Below are positions 12,308 through 28,050 of a stretch of 64,000 nt of DNA, piece after piece; position 1 is the first letter of the stretch; each line of letters starts with the position of its first letter. The translations under genes were made by a program, and so were the position numbers. The notes beneath the pieces were generated by a model that saw only the letters and a list, made by a program, of their open reading frames with translations, did no database searches and was not told the DNA's origin. The stretch lies in the NCBI GenBank assembly GCA_024663395.1, contig JANFAH010000080.1:169491-233490 (forward strand), read 5' to 3'. Origin of the DNA: Pisolithus tinctorius. Lineage: Eukaryota; Basidiomycota; Agaricomycetes; Boletales; Pisolithaceae.

Positions 12308-14196
12308 ATGTACCAAGCAGTGAAGACAGTCGATAAAATCTTGCGAAGACTTTTTCGAGATGCGGTCGCGATATTGTCTGTGACACTCTCTACTGCAATT
12401 ACCAACTCTCTACTTCGTAAATATTACCCCAGGGGCAAAGCATCGGGTTCGATAACTCTCTTGGAGCCAACGCAGCCACTGTCGACGAGCCCCGTCATTT
12501 TCAGTGCTGAGTTTGCGATGGTTGTACGTGATCCAGGTCGTTTCTTTGCCTTATCCTTCGTTTTTCCCATACCTCGGTAGGAAACCAACGTCGTTCGCGT
12601 CAACCCGGAGGGCATAAAACGCGCCGCAGCCTACGTACGTCCCGTCCCGTCTTCATCTGTTCCGTAAGAAGCAGCGTGTAGACGCCCAAACACTGACTGA
12701 ACATGATTCCAACTCCTAGATCTCCTACAAAATTGCCGCAGAACAATACACTCCGCGCACGTGGCGAACCCAGCCACTGCACGTATGCCCACCAAAACCC
12801 TACTCCCCTTCGGATCCCCTTACAAGGCAATGCCTAAACTGGATATTTATCATTTCGGCGCTTAACTTTAGCTTCTGGTCCGAAAGGGAGGGTACAGCCG
12901 AACGGTATGGCGTCGAATGGCGCAAAGGATGGGGTATGGAGGAAAGAGTCGTGCATACCGGCTATTGGAGTTTGGTCGCTGCTGTGAATAGAGGTACGCT
13001 CTAGTCAAGCTTGGTTCATCCGACTGCTATCATTATAACGATGTTAGCGTTGGAGGAAAACATTCCTATTACGGACCCTGCTTTTTACTCCTCCGAGGGC
13101 CTTTGCCCAGATTCGCTCATAGCCTACGTCTTTCGAGCTGCCACACAATGTAGAGAATCGATCCCACTCCTCCAAGAACGCATCGCAATCATGCGTGAGG
13201 TGGGGTCCATATTATGCAACGTAAGTCAGCACCAGTCATTTCGATCGGTCGCCTCACCGGTGCTCATACGACTTCCCCTTGTTATACGCCTGTGGCATGA
13301 ACAAAAACCTACGGTCTGTCGATCGCGTAGAATTTCAATGGATCATACCTTGGCTTCCTCGCATCCTTCCATAACCGAAAATATGGTCAAGGAACAGCCA
13401 TTGACCTCGCTGAGATGGTCACTCACACCTTCCCTTCTTTCAGGGATGAGCAATGGCTCAATGGTCGCAAAGGTATACCATTCAATCCCTTTATGTATTC
13501 TCTGTCACTCACCTATCACTTCCCATTTCACACTTCACTTCCGACTTCATTTCCGCTCTGACTTCCATTCTCGTTGGGTCGGTCGCTGGTTGGCTATTGG
13601 GTGGCTGGTTAATGGTTAATTGGTGGGCTGATTTGGCTGGCTGGCTGGTTGTTTGCGCGCTACCCCTAACGCGACATCTCCGGAAATCAGTCCTCTTCTG
13701 GAAACGTGCCCAAATTCTGGTGGCAGAAACATGGGCAGCATTCTACCCCGAAATCTCTACTTACCAACACCCCATTTTCCCCAATGGTCCCGCCATCACT
13801 ACACTCTCAATGTTCGCAGACTATCGCGTTCCCCAGATCTTGCATCATTTGCGGATCTTGGAGTACCCAGATTCTCTCGCACACAAGTTACGAGCAGGGA
13901 CGTACCTCACGTCGGGGTGTAGAGAAGAGATCAGTTTGCGAGCGGCAAGCATTGTCGCTGTTGAAAGAGTAAGGAACGAAATTATATGTTTGCGAGAGAA
14001 GTCACACCAGGGGTCCGGTGAAGCTGGTTGTGGTAACGCCACTGGCACCGGCCAACACGATGAAGTCAGCAGTGTACTCATTGATTTTTACCTTTGGGAT
14101 TTAGCAAAAAAGATAGAACGGGGCGAAGAGCGGATAGAGGGTGTAGATACGGCGGATATGGTCCCAGTCCACCGTACGAGAAGTATTTGGTACTGA
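12308..14196 (+). CDS. QNG1: Queuosine 5'-phosphate N-glycosylase/hydrolase (DUF2419)
   Basis: The family releases queuine from queuosine 5'-phosphate so that tRNA-guanine transglycosylase can reuse it at the wobble base. Motifs in order: RVNPEGIKRAAAY, KIAAEQYTPRTW, IISALNFSFWSEREG, RYGVEWRKGW, YWSLVAAVNR, ALEENIPITDPAFYSSEGL, ERIAIMREVGSILCN, NFNGSYLGFLASF, GTAIDLAEMVTHTFPSF, VLFWKRAQILVAETWAAFY, PIFPNGPAITTLSMFADYRV, EEISLRAASIVAVERV and the family-typical C-terminus EDRIEG-like (EERIEGVDTADMVPVHRTRS) up to the stop. All key segments are present. One intron (about 13472-13690) is far longer than the rest and rich in GGCTGGTT repeats. The N-terminal 60 residues before the conserved part are not confirmed. 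It converges on the polymerase gene 140 bp downstream. Confidence 0.86.
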
Positions 14197-14336
14197 TAGA
14201 ATACTCACTCCGAGATGTATGAGAAAGGATCCAACTTGGAACAGACGTATTATGGTAGAATGATTTGATATGTAATGCGTATCAATGCGGGGCTAGGTGT
14301 TATCCATGCTGGAGAAGTAGCAGAAGTCACCGGCAT

Positions 14337-16412
14337 TCACTCCTGCAGTGGTACTTTCCTCGGTCGGCCTCTCTTCCTTCTCCCGGGTTGAGCAGTCTCT
14401 ACTAGATCCACCCCACTTCGGCGGTTACATGCCGAATCTGTACTCTGATCATCTACGCTGTTCTTCTTCGGTCGGCCTCTCGGCCGCTCTCCCGACAGAA
14501 ATGTAAAATTTCGTCTTGCAGGATGGACATAGTCCATGCCAAGCTCGCCGAAGATCACTTCCTCGCTCTCCCCATACAAAAATTCCCACTTTCCCTCGCC
14601 CTCGATCCATTTCCACAAGCCATACTCGTCAAATCGTAAGCCGAGCCGGTGCGCTCGGGAATTGACATCCCGAAGAAATTCGATGTCTCCTGTTAAGACA
14701 ATACGTGCAGCGCCCTGACATTGTTTCGGTACGAAACTGTCCTCGTGCGGTTGATGTTAGAGTGAAGAGGAAGGAGAAACGAGAGGTTGGAACGACCACG
14801 TACAAGATTCCCAGCCTTCTATAATCTCCCCGCTGATCCCTGATCTGGCTCAACCGCTCTGCACGTCCCTCCCACTCTCCACCTTCCACACATTCTGGAA
14901 TTCGCACGATACCTCTCCACCTTTGTGGACCTCCCGAAATGTTTGCAACTATTAATCCCCTACTTTCAAGGGGCGAAACCACGTCCAGAAAGAGTGCTGT
15001 GTTGTGCACGTTTTGAGAGAAATGGACAAAGGTGTCGCCTACGGCATAGAATTGAGTGGGTCTGGGCTTTGGGGGTTTTGGGCAGAGTCGTATGAATCTT
15101 TGGGTGGTTTCAACGCTGGCTCGAAGGGGTGTACGATGAGGAGAGTGACGTCGTTTGAGGAGGGTTGGTTGCGACGGCTGGTGTCAGGACGTGTAGCGTG
15201 AGACGACTTGATGGTCCGAAATGTTGATAAGGAAGCGAGGCTTGACTTACTGGTCGCCAACCAAAATGACCTCATACTTGTTTGATATGTTCTCGGATAC
15301 GAATTTCTACTCACCAGAAAAGCTAAGGCAACCTGGTGACAAGATTACATGCATAACACACGCACGTGCACAGACTCGGCCTCTTCAAGCGTTACCGTCG
15401 AATTCATGCAGCCAGCGAACCGTGCACAGATCTGCTGTGCAGGGGTTAGCAAGTCGAAAAATTCCGGCTTGATCAGGTCAGAGAGGGATGTACACCCTGC
15501 ATGGTAGAGCGTCTCAGCGCGTGTTCTCCTGCATGACGGGTGCAGTCCCGGAGATTAGCAGTACTTCGAGATGAGAGAGACGAATGAGGTGGTGGGACAT
15601 ACCCAATACCGGGGACGAGTTGAAGAGCGTGTATGACATATTGACTACATGCACCTTTGTCTTTGTGCTCGTCCTTCCCATCATCTGAGCCGTTGTCGGC
15701 GACTGCGGACGTGTGTGATCGTTGGGTCTTTTGTGTGGTGTTCGTGGGGACCTGAAACCCGGCCCCCCATTGCATGAGGGGAATAGAATGAGATGAAAAA
15801 TGAAAGGCGCACATATGACACGTTCGCAATGAAAGCATCGATACGCTTTGCAATGCGGTCGCCTACTCCGCCTAGCTACGCACAGGGTACATCATGATCA
15901 TGATCAGCATTGTTTCACATGCAGCGTCCAGTTCCATTCGTCCTCACGTTCATGCGCCTACACACGCAGCCCTTCTTGACGAACGTGTGCAATCACGCTC
16001 GAACGCACGTGCCAAAAGAGACGAGCAGCAAGGAAGTGAACGAGTTAGCATGAACTCACCCTTTTCACTTGTCCGCCTGATCGAACAGGTTCGTCCATTC
16101 CGGCGACGACCTTGATAGCACGCTCGTACGCGCGCACTTTGTACGGGTTCCTTGCGTCGCTTGCTTCCGCCTCTGCCTTGTCTGCGCATGGGAAGGGGGA
16201 GGAGGGGGAAAGGAATCGTGATGAATTGAAATAAGTCCGACGGTAGTAACGAGAACGCGAACGAACTTACACCGCGTTAACAATTGGATGAGATCATAAT
16301 TTGGGCCGGAGGTTGATGTACTCGAGTGCCTCGGTCCCAGTCTCAGTCTTACATGTGGGGGCGTTCGTGTGATGCTGCAGGCCCATGTCTGTCTGAGCAC
16401 CACCGAGAGCAT
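14337..16412 (-). CDS. Family-X DNA polymerase homologue, catalytic Asp residues replaced
   Basis: Minus-strand gene of about eight exons. Exon 1 (MLSVVLRQTWACSITRTPPH... to NYDLIQLLTR) looks like a mitochondrial presequence. The 8-kDa domain follows (ARNPYKVRAYERAIKVVAGM), then fingers (AETLYHAGCTSLSDLIKPEF, FDLLTPAQQI), palm (KFVSENISNKYEVILVGDQ; SRRNQPSSNDVTLLIVHP; RWRGIVRIPE; RRLGIFFVPKQCQGAARIVL) and thumb (TGDIEFLRDVNSRAHRLGL, FDEYGLWKW, EEVIFGELGMDYVHPARRN). In active enzymes the palm carries D-x-D and a third Asp; here they read D-V-T and L-G-I, so two of three metal ligands are absent. The C-terminus adds two AT-hook-like motifs (ERPRGRPKK and RRKRGRPRK). The start codon at 16412 is 107 bp from that of the divergent SNF5 gene. 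Confidence 0.8.
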
Positions 16413-16519
16413 GGTGGCTTGATGGTGGCAGTCAACAGTAATAAGATTACATAATCCCCCGTGTTCGCTGCTATCCCGTCTGCGTCGACACAGACTGCGA
16501 CGAGGACACACCAATAATT
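16413..16519. promoter_or_regulatory. Shared divergent promoter between polymerase-X homologue and SNF5
   Basis: Only 107 bp separate the two start codons, which point away from each other. Any promoter elements must be shared or overlap. No TATA-like sequence stands out. Confidence 0.5.
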
Positions 16520-18809
16520 ATGACGGACACGCCAAAGCCGCAGCCGTCGACGACGCCCTACCCAACTACCAACATGACGAGTCTGACCGATGCCCAACTC
16601 CGCCAAACCATCACCCAACTGTCTAATGCGGCCAATACGCAATATCAACATTATCAGCCCGCACATGCGAGCTCGAGTCAGACTCCGAGTACCCCAGCTG
16701 CCAAAGGTGAGCGTGTCTTCTGTGTCTTTCTTTGTTTTCCAATTCGAATGGATGGCGGGATCCGTACCCGGAACGAACACTAACACTATTGCCCAGCTTA
16801 CCTTAAAAACATACATACATGGTCGACGTCAACAACGCCAAGAGGATCCACGCGCGGCAGAGGCCGCACCAAAACTGTGCCCGTCGCACCCGCCTCGGTG
16901 CCCGCACCACCTCCCTTCGCAGCACCGCCGGCGTTGTACGCACACCATCCCGTCCCTGTCCCAGGCTCGGTTGTTGGCGTGGGCGTAAGTGGAGCATCAG
17001 GATCCTCTATGCCTGGCCCCGCCGCCCCAACTGCTTTGCCCCTCCCGGCCCCGGTGCCACCAACCGGCCCTCCGAACCCCCTAAGCATCCTCTCCCCGTA
17101 GCTCTCCAGGCCTTCCATTCGACCTACGCATCCCGTTTACGCACGGGTACAACCCTTCTCATGCAGCCCATCCTCTCGGGCACTTCTGCATCCACATCCA
17201 CCACCACCGCCACCACCACCACCACTGCACTGGCGGCCCGTGCGTCAACGCGTCGCACTGGAATGGTGAACTACGCTGATCCAGGATCTGGGGATGAATT
17301 TCCAGATGCCGGTGCGTTGGACTCTGATGATTCAGATTTCGTGGCGTCCGGTGGGACGAGGACGGCTGTGAGACAGTCGAGAGCGGCAGCAAGGATGGGT
17401 GCAGGTATGAGCAATGGAATGGGAGTATTTTATTCAGGGAATGGGGCGTCGGCGACACAGGGTGGGAGAGGTGGTGTGCCTTCGACACTGGGGATAACCA
17501 GCACCATGACGACGACGGCGGCGACAGCGACGGTAGGGATGGGGACGACAGAAAAGGTGGAATTGGATCAAAGTTATTTGGGGATGATTCCCCCTTCCAA
17601 GTTTATCAAGGCGAGGCCCGTAGGGCCAACAGCATATGAGTATCCGTAAGTTATCTTTCCTGCATGTGCCAACTCAAGCTACCCTCTCCCTACTTCGCAG
17701 CTCCCTCGATACTCTCCTCACACACGCCCAAACCCGCACCTCTCTCGTCCCCATCCGCGTCGAATTTGACACCGACACTCACCGCATCCGTGACTGCTTC
17801 GTGTGGAACCTGTACGAACCACTGGTGAAACCGGAAATATTTGCGAAGGTATTTTGTACGGATTTGGAGTTACCGGTTGTGCCTTGGGTGGAGACAGTGG
17901 CGAATCAGATTAGAGCGCAGTTAGAGGAACACGAGGGGGTTGCATCTTTGGACTTGGGGGTGGAAGGGTGGTATGGGTGTGACGTTGGGTTTGAGTTTGG
18001 ATGTCGGTACGGGTATGCAGATGGGAATGCATGGGATGGAAGGGATCAAGTAGGGGGGGAGAAGAATTACCCAAACTGGGAAGAGCCCTCTCCCGAAAAC
18101 GGCGGAGAAATTCCAGAGTGTCGTGTCATTCTAAGCGTAGGTTTGCGCTTCGCTCGTTTGTTCATCGTCAATACTCAAACACCACCCGTCTCAACCTACA
18201 GATTGACGTCCAAATCGCAACCCACCACTTAATGGACCATATCGAATGGGACCTCTTATCGCCACTGACACCGGAAGATTTCTCAAAACAGCTCTGTGCG
18301 GAACTCGGATTGGCTGGAGAAGCAATTCCGTTGATTGCACACGCTGTCCACGAGGAACTTATCAAGCATAAGAGGGATGCGATTGAATGGGGGGTTATTG
18401 GGGGTGACTATAGGGAGTCTGTTGTGGGACCGGGTGCTTTGGCAGGTGGCGGAGGAAGTGAGGACACGGAACGGAGGACCGCTGTTGGCGGTGGCAGTGG
18501 CGGTGGCGTACTCAAGGACAAGACTGGGCTGGGGCTTGCGTGGGGTCGAACGCCGAGAGAGAATAGGGGACCCAAGACATTACGGAGTGTGTGGAGGGAG
18601 TGGTCCGAAGCCGAGGAGTTCAGAACGCGGTTTGAAGAGTTGACAGCAGAAGAAGTAGAGAAGAGGGAGATTGAGAGAGAAAGGGCGAGTCGGTGCGTTT
18701 CTTACGTGTGTTATTTCGGTGGTGGGTGGGTACTGATTTGTTTTGGGTATCTAGACGATTGCGGAGGGAAACGTCGAAATTCCAGACAACGAGAACGAGA
18801 CGAAGATGA
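16520..18809 (+). CDS. SNF5: SNF5/SFH1-type subunit of SWI/SNF or RSC chromatin remodelling complex
   Basis: After a low-complexity N-terminus rich in Pro, Ala and Ser, the conserved part begins AFHSTYASRLRTG and includes NYADPGSGDEFPD, PPSKFIKARPVGPTAYEYP, then the two SNF5 repeats: TSLVPIRVEFDTDTHRIRDC with FVWNLYEPLVKPEIFAKVFC, and VQIATHHLMDHIEWDLLSPL with EDFSKQLCAELGLAGEAIPL. The last exon gives RLRRETSKFQTTRTRRR and the stop at 18807-18809. A donor GTAAGT near 16986 and acceptor CTCTCCAG near 17109 remove a frame change in the linker. The protein anchors the remodelling complex to nucleosomes and transcription factors in the nucleus. The sequence alone does not decide between the Snf5 and Sfh1 paralogues; the length (about 600 residues) and end resemble Sfh1 as much as Snf5. 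Confidence 0.84.
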
Positions 18810-22827
<4,018 letters not shown>

Positions 22828-24019
22828 TGACCCCCTGCTCATTTGCTGATCTGGCATTCAACTGAAGATACTAACATCGACGCATGCTTTCGTTCGTCCC
22901 ATACTACCTTCCCCCCATATCCCTATCGCACCAGCTCTTTCACATATCTATTTCTTGTCACTTCATACTCTTAGATACTTGTCCCCTTTTTCGTTCGTTC
23001 GGTTGGTTGGACTTCAACCCCTCTTAGTACCTTCCCACAGCATTGCGTGTGTGTGCACCGCCAGTCTCATTACCCACCTCATTCCCGTCGTTATTTTTGG
23101 CACGATACGATCCCCCGTTTCTCGTTACCACACCGTTTTCCTTTCGACCTTTCTCGGAACTCTTCACTTCCTTCCCATTTTTTTGTCCTCTCGAGACGCT
23201 GGAGTTCACGATGACCACGTCACACTTCCCAATTCGCAACACGCACAATGCACTAGACCGGCTAGTTACCTCTTCGAAGGGCGAGCTACGTATTTACTAG
23301 GCGTTTATGATATGACTACACAGATAGATTTATGTATACGTGCTTGGTAATGAGTATTGTATCGTTCAGATCGGGTGTTTTTTTTTTTTTTTGTATATGC
23401 CCAGGAGGGGAGAATGTAGTCTGACACCGGTACATATCAAAGGCGTACGTCCATAGGGACGGGCGACCTAACGATCTGATATGCTATCCAAGCCATTGAT
23501 TAGGCCTTAGACCGACAGGGTCGTTACTTACTCAGTACTAGTAGCACAGCTCGGTATTTTGTTGGGCGCGATGCGTGGGGAGTCGGGACTGATTCATTTC
23601 GGCGACTCTAGTTGATACTTCATAAATCAATAAATCCTGAAGTACTGCCTTCAGAATTGTTGCTGCCTGTTCCAGGCGTAGCTACGGACTGAACTCTAAT
23701 GAGTCGTGCCAGGCCTTAGCACATTTCGGGCTTCTCGGATCCCAGCTTACGCTGAGAGACACCGTATCCCAGACTTCGTCGTGTCGCGTTCCGTTACCTG
23801 CCTGAACTCTACATCACCAGCCCCGTAGTATTAAGACCAACCCCGAGTACGTTACGGTTCGCCCGACAGACCTGAGAAACACCGGTCGCCCAACCACGTT
23901 CTAGTCCGATTTCTATCTGCATCATTGCATATTCCGCCCTTTATACGTATGCAATCACGCCCTATCACGCTCTCATATTACACACGCCGTATAACCTCGC
24001 ACGGCCCTCATCAACCAAA
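22828..24019. other. Intergenic stretch with poly-T tract
   Basis: Presumed 3' region of the CreA-like gene and promoter of the WD40 gene. It holds an uninterrupted T15 tract at 23378-23392. The short open frames here (for example 22955-23350) have no coding character that I can recognise. Confidence 0.5.
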
Positions 24020-26672
24020 ATGGACCCCACTCAACCCACCCATCCACATCGCCGCAGGCGATCGACGACAGGACGCATATACTCTGACAGCCTAGCTTCG
24101 AATATGATAGAGCGGACGAGAAGAGAGATGTTCTACCGAGCATGTGCGCAGGGTTTTCCTTATTCAAGGTGAGTATTTTGTCTTGGGGCGTGCCGTTGTG
24201 TTCGTGAGTTATTGTGTACGTGTGGTCTGTTTGCTTGCTTTTCGTTTTGTTTGTGTGGGTGGGTCGGGTTATCTGAATGGTGATGTCAGGCGGCTGGGTG
24301 GGTATGTGCGGTAGAGGGAAATTCCTGGGTATGCTGGGTATCACCGCTGTTTATCCTTAGCTATGGCATTCACTGGTTTCCGTTTCGGCCATAGAAAAAC
24401 CTTTGATTGCACATGATTCGTGATCGTCGACGACGCTACTAACCGTTTCTTGTAGACAACTAACGGCGCATGTCTCATGTGTTAATTATCTCGTGTTCTC
24501 TCGTAAAGGTGGCAGATGGTTAGCCAGTGCTGGGGATGGTACGTCCATTTCTCTCCTCTTCCTACTGTCTTTGCGCAATGGACTGTACTTAACGATTAGA
24601 TTTTCGTATTCTCCTGTGGGATTTCAATCAGGAGGATGTGAGATCTCCTTCGGGATGCTACTCTGGTCCAGCGGTACGTTTTCCCGTTCTTTCTCTGGAT
24701 ATAAAAATAACACCTCGCCCCCTTTCTTCACGCTGCCTGGTAGGGAAATGTGTTATCCCTTGATTTCTCAGCTTCGAATCAATATCTGATAAGGTTCGTG
24801 ATACGACTCGCAGACATGTCTCATCGAGTGTGCGCTGATACGTCCCATTCTCTTCGGATCTAGTGGAGGTGCAGATAATCTAGTACTAAGGTATGACGTA
24901 TCGAGACTGGTTTCGCCTGGCGTACAATGGGCCCCAGAGAGGCCGTTGCCTGCGCTGAGCGTGTATAGGCGACATGATGTGTGTCCAACGATTTTGTTCA
25001 TTCCCATCTCGTTGACGTGTTACTTTTTGATGACGGGTCCAATCGAACTCAGGACAGCGTGCGTTCCGTCAGTGCTCACGCCCACCATGAAGAACTCTTC
25101 TTCAGTGCTGGGTAAACCTCGATCGTGCTCAGATAAAGTTCGTGTATCTGACAACTCATTTCGACCAGCGAAGATGGAAGGATCATTCTTCATGATGCAC
25201 GTGCCGATAGGAGGTCGCCGAGCGCACAAGGAATATATCAACACACTACCGAGTTTACAGGCGTACAAGCACATCCTGTCATGGAACATATCTTCGCGAC
25301 GAGCGACTCACATGGGCAGGTGTGTCTTCGTGACACGAGAATGGCGTTCGGACCGCTGTCGACTAGGTCCAATGAGGGTATTGTGCAGACGGTATGTCTT
25401 TATTTGTATTCATGGTCAAAGTTCTCTATCCCTATTGTCTGCGGCAGTATGTTACAAAGTTATCCAAGAGGTCTTTGGGATATCTCAGTAACCCTGAAAG
25501 CAGTAGTATCACATTCGATTGTGATGGTCAGTGGCCGGAACCTTCTGAGCTCGTCTGCGTTCTAATATGCACTTCTTTTAGGGGGTCGATTGGCAGTGAC
25601 CATGCTGGTATGTTCTATGTACACAGAGGCGTAATGTTCATTTATGGTCATGTGAACAGCACTGGTATCCGACGATATATGCTCTTTCTGATCCATATCC
25701 ACTGGCTGTGTGTACTGGGCGCAATAACCCCGATGGAAATCCAGTTCCTGCCGGAGAGCGGACGTATTCGAATTCGTGTACAATGAAGGTGTGGCGTCCC
25801 TACGCCAGCTGATGGACTAAATTGATATCAGGATCAGTCAGGTGCATTTGGAGGCCCTGGAATTGGCGAAGATGTTCTTTACGCAATGGGCTCTGACGAT
25901 TTCAGGGGATACGTTTGGGAGATACCTGAGACGACGATATTAACGAGTCTCCGACAGGAGATTCCTACAGAGGAATGGTATACACGAGAGTGGCACGACG
26001 TCGTAGGTGCGTACCAAGTGAACGACAAGTTCAGAACCTGACACCTTTTCTTCACCTTCGACTTGCAGGTTATTGCGAGGGATTGTCGGCGACTCGTTAT
26101 GTACCTTCGGAAATATCGACCCCGTTGTGCCGGCTGAATGGTAAATTCTATCCATGAAGTTCGTCAGAATTCAATCTTTAACTTACCGAGGCCTTCTTTC
26201 ATCATAGGACATCGTTCTATCGTGAACGCGATTGCGATCCACCCTTCACAGCTTCACATCGTCACATCAGGCATCGAGCGTCACATCGTGCTACATAGCC
26301 CGATGCCTTCGTCGCCTATCGCGCAGGATCTCTCTCTGACACCATTGGAGGTGAGGAAGTTGCCAGAATACAGTCCTGAAGACGAGATGCGCTTCTTGGG
26401 AGCACTATTAGGCACACACTCGACCTTACATGGGGATGCGGGTCAATCGGACGATGAGAGTCAAACAATCTTATTATTTGACCAGTGAGTACAAATACCC
26501 TGTGTTATACAACATTGGTCTTACAAACATGGGGAACAGTATTCTTGGGGAGGAAGGTGAAGGGGATATTTTCGAGTTGAGGCAGTGTAAGGAAAATGAT
26601 GATGACGAAGATGATGAGGATGATCATGTGTTGATTGATATCATGAGGTCTCCATCAGCCTCTCCACCTTGA
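24020..26672 (+). CDS. WD40-repeat protein, possibly a DCAF-type CUL4 adaptor
   Basis: About ten exons with short introns. The N-terminus (MDPTQPTHPHRRRRSTTGR, then RTRREMFYRACAQGFPYS) is basic. WD-type blades follow: QLTAHVSCVNYLVFSRKGGR WLASAGD, then RILLWDFNQ-like, GNVLSLDFSASNQYL with SGGADN, RRHDDSVRSVSAHP, SEDGRIILHDAR, VQAHPVMEHIFATSDSHGQV, SDDFRGYVWEIPE and RLNGHRSIVNAIAIHPSQLH with IVTSGIERHIVLHSP. The C-terminus is acidic (NDDDEDDEDDHVLIDIM) and ends at 26670-26672. The arrangement resembles DDB1-CUL4-associated factors such as DCAF5, but no WDxR motif was verified, so the adaptor role is inference. The exons from about 24244 to 25005 recur in decayed form at 59.4-60.2 kb. Confidence 0.74.
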
Positions 26673-26788
26673 TTTGAGGTTGTCTGTGTAAGGATTCACT
26701 GGATCACCTGGCCAGCAAATGCTAATTATCTACTTTGTGGACCCTATAGAGTCTGAGTGTGCAGAGTGTACAGAGTGTGTAGACTGGG

Positions 26789-26855
26789 TGTATACTAGGG
26801 GGTTTTTGTAATGGTGGTTTGGGTGAAAGTAAGGTTGGGGTGTGAAATCTCTGAT
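26789..26855 (+). repeat. Direct repeat, left copy, of the 26.8-29.3 kb CpG-poor island
   Basis: A stretch of about 65 bp starting TATACTAGGGGGTTTTTGTA recurs at 29257-29321 in the same orientation with few differences. The two copies bracket about 2.5 kb of CpG-poor DNA with minisatellites. They could be the ends of an inserted element or copies of a dispersed repeat. Confidence 0.6.
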
Positions 26856-27435
26856 TATACAGCCCCTGGGGGAATTATAATTACAAACTCCTGACCATAA
26901 TTTTGGGGAAATAATGCTGGGAGTCAATAGATATGTCCATTGGGATGTCCCAGGTGAAATTTGAATGAAATTGGCAGTTGGAAAAAAAATCTACAGGGGT
27001 AGAAGTATGGTCAGACCACAGAGTGGTATCTCTTTGGAAATACTTCTGGGAGGCTGGAAATCATTTCCATTGTCTTCAGTGGCATTGATAACACCCAGGA
27101 CATCCATCCCTGGCAAGCTGGCACCCCCTCCTGATGTTACTGGATCGCCATCCCTGGGGTATGAGGAGGGGATCAGGTATGTCAATGAAACAAATATGGG
27201 GACCTTTGTAATGCAATTCTGATGGTCTAGTAATGTCATACAGATGGGGTAGACATGGTTCAGACAGCCAGATTGATCTCTGAAATTGTTTTGATGGAGT
27301 GAACATGGGGAGGGGGGGGGGTAACATATCTTACATGGATATTCTGACACCTAGGAATGCTGCAACCATTGTCATCATGTGTTGTGACTTTCAGGCCCTC
27401 CAGGACAACCATTCCTGACAAGGTTTCATGCTTCC

Positions 27436-27531
27436 TATCCACCTGATCCAAGAAGGATGCCCCACCCTATCCACCTGATCCAAGAAGGATGCCCCACCCT
27501 ATCCATCTGATCCAAGAAGGATGCCCCATCC
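27436..27531 (+). repeat. Three-copy 32-bp tandem repeat
   Basis: The unit begins CTATCCACCTGATCCAAGAA and continues GGATGCCCCACC. It starts at 27436, 27468 and 27500, an exact 32-bp period. The last copy carries two changes. It stands immediately upstream of the 42-bp array. Confidence 0.85.
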
Positions 27532-27540
27532 TACCGGAGC

Positions 27541-28050
27541 ACAACCCTTAGTCAGCGAGCGCAACCACCTGATGGGGAGAGCGCAACCACCAAATGGGGA
27601 GAGTGCAACCTTTAGTCAGTGAGCGCAACCACCAAATGGGGAGAGCGCAACCCTTAGTCAGCAAGCGCAACCACCAAATGGGGAGAGCGCAACCCTTAGT
27701 CAGCGAGCGCAACCACCAAATGGGGAGAGCGCAACCCTTAGTCAGCGAGCGCAACCACCAAATGGGGAGAGCGCAACCTTTAGTCAGTGAGCGCAACCAC
27801 CAAATGGGGAGAGCGCAACCCTTAGTCAGCAAGCGCAACCACCAAATGGGGAGAGCGCAACCCTTAGTCAGCGAGCGCAACCACCAAATGGGGAGAGCGC
27901 AACCCTTAGTCAGCGAGCGCAACCACCAAATGGGGAGAGCGCAACCTTTAGTCAGTGAGCGCAACCACCAAATGGGGAGAGCGCAACCTTTAGTCAGCGA
28001 GCGCAACCACCAAATGGGGAGAGTGCAGCCCTTAGTCAGCGAGCACAACC
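27541..28050 (+). repeat. 42-bp minisatellite, about 12 copies, open on both strands
   Basis: The unit contains GAGCGCAACCACCAAATGGG, then GAGAGCGCAACC and CTTAGTCAGC, 42 bp in all. Because 42 is a multiple of three and the unit holds no stop in one frame of each strand, long frames run through on plus (27594-28064, a 14-residue repeat MGRAQPLVSERNHQ) and on minus (27548-28048, repeat of WLRSLTKGCALPIW). These are consequences of the period and not evidence of a protein. Variants (CCCTT/CCTTT, GCG/GCA/GTG) are distributed in blocks, suggesting array expansion by units of several repeats. Confidence 0.9.

Noticed and set aside
27548..28048. 166-codon open frame on the minus strand through the 42-bp array, and its plus-strand counterpart
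   Set aside because: The period of 42 is divisible by three and the unit lacks stops in those frames, so long frames on both strands arise automatically. No intron, start context or non-repeat domain supports a protein.
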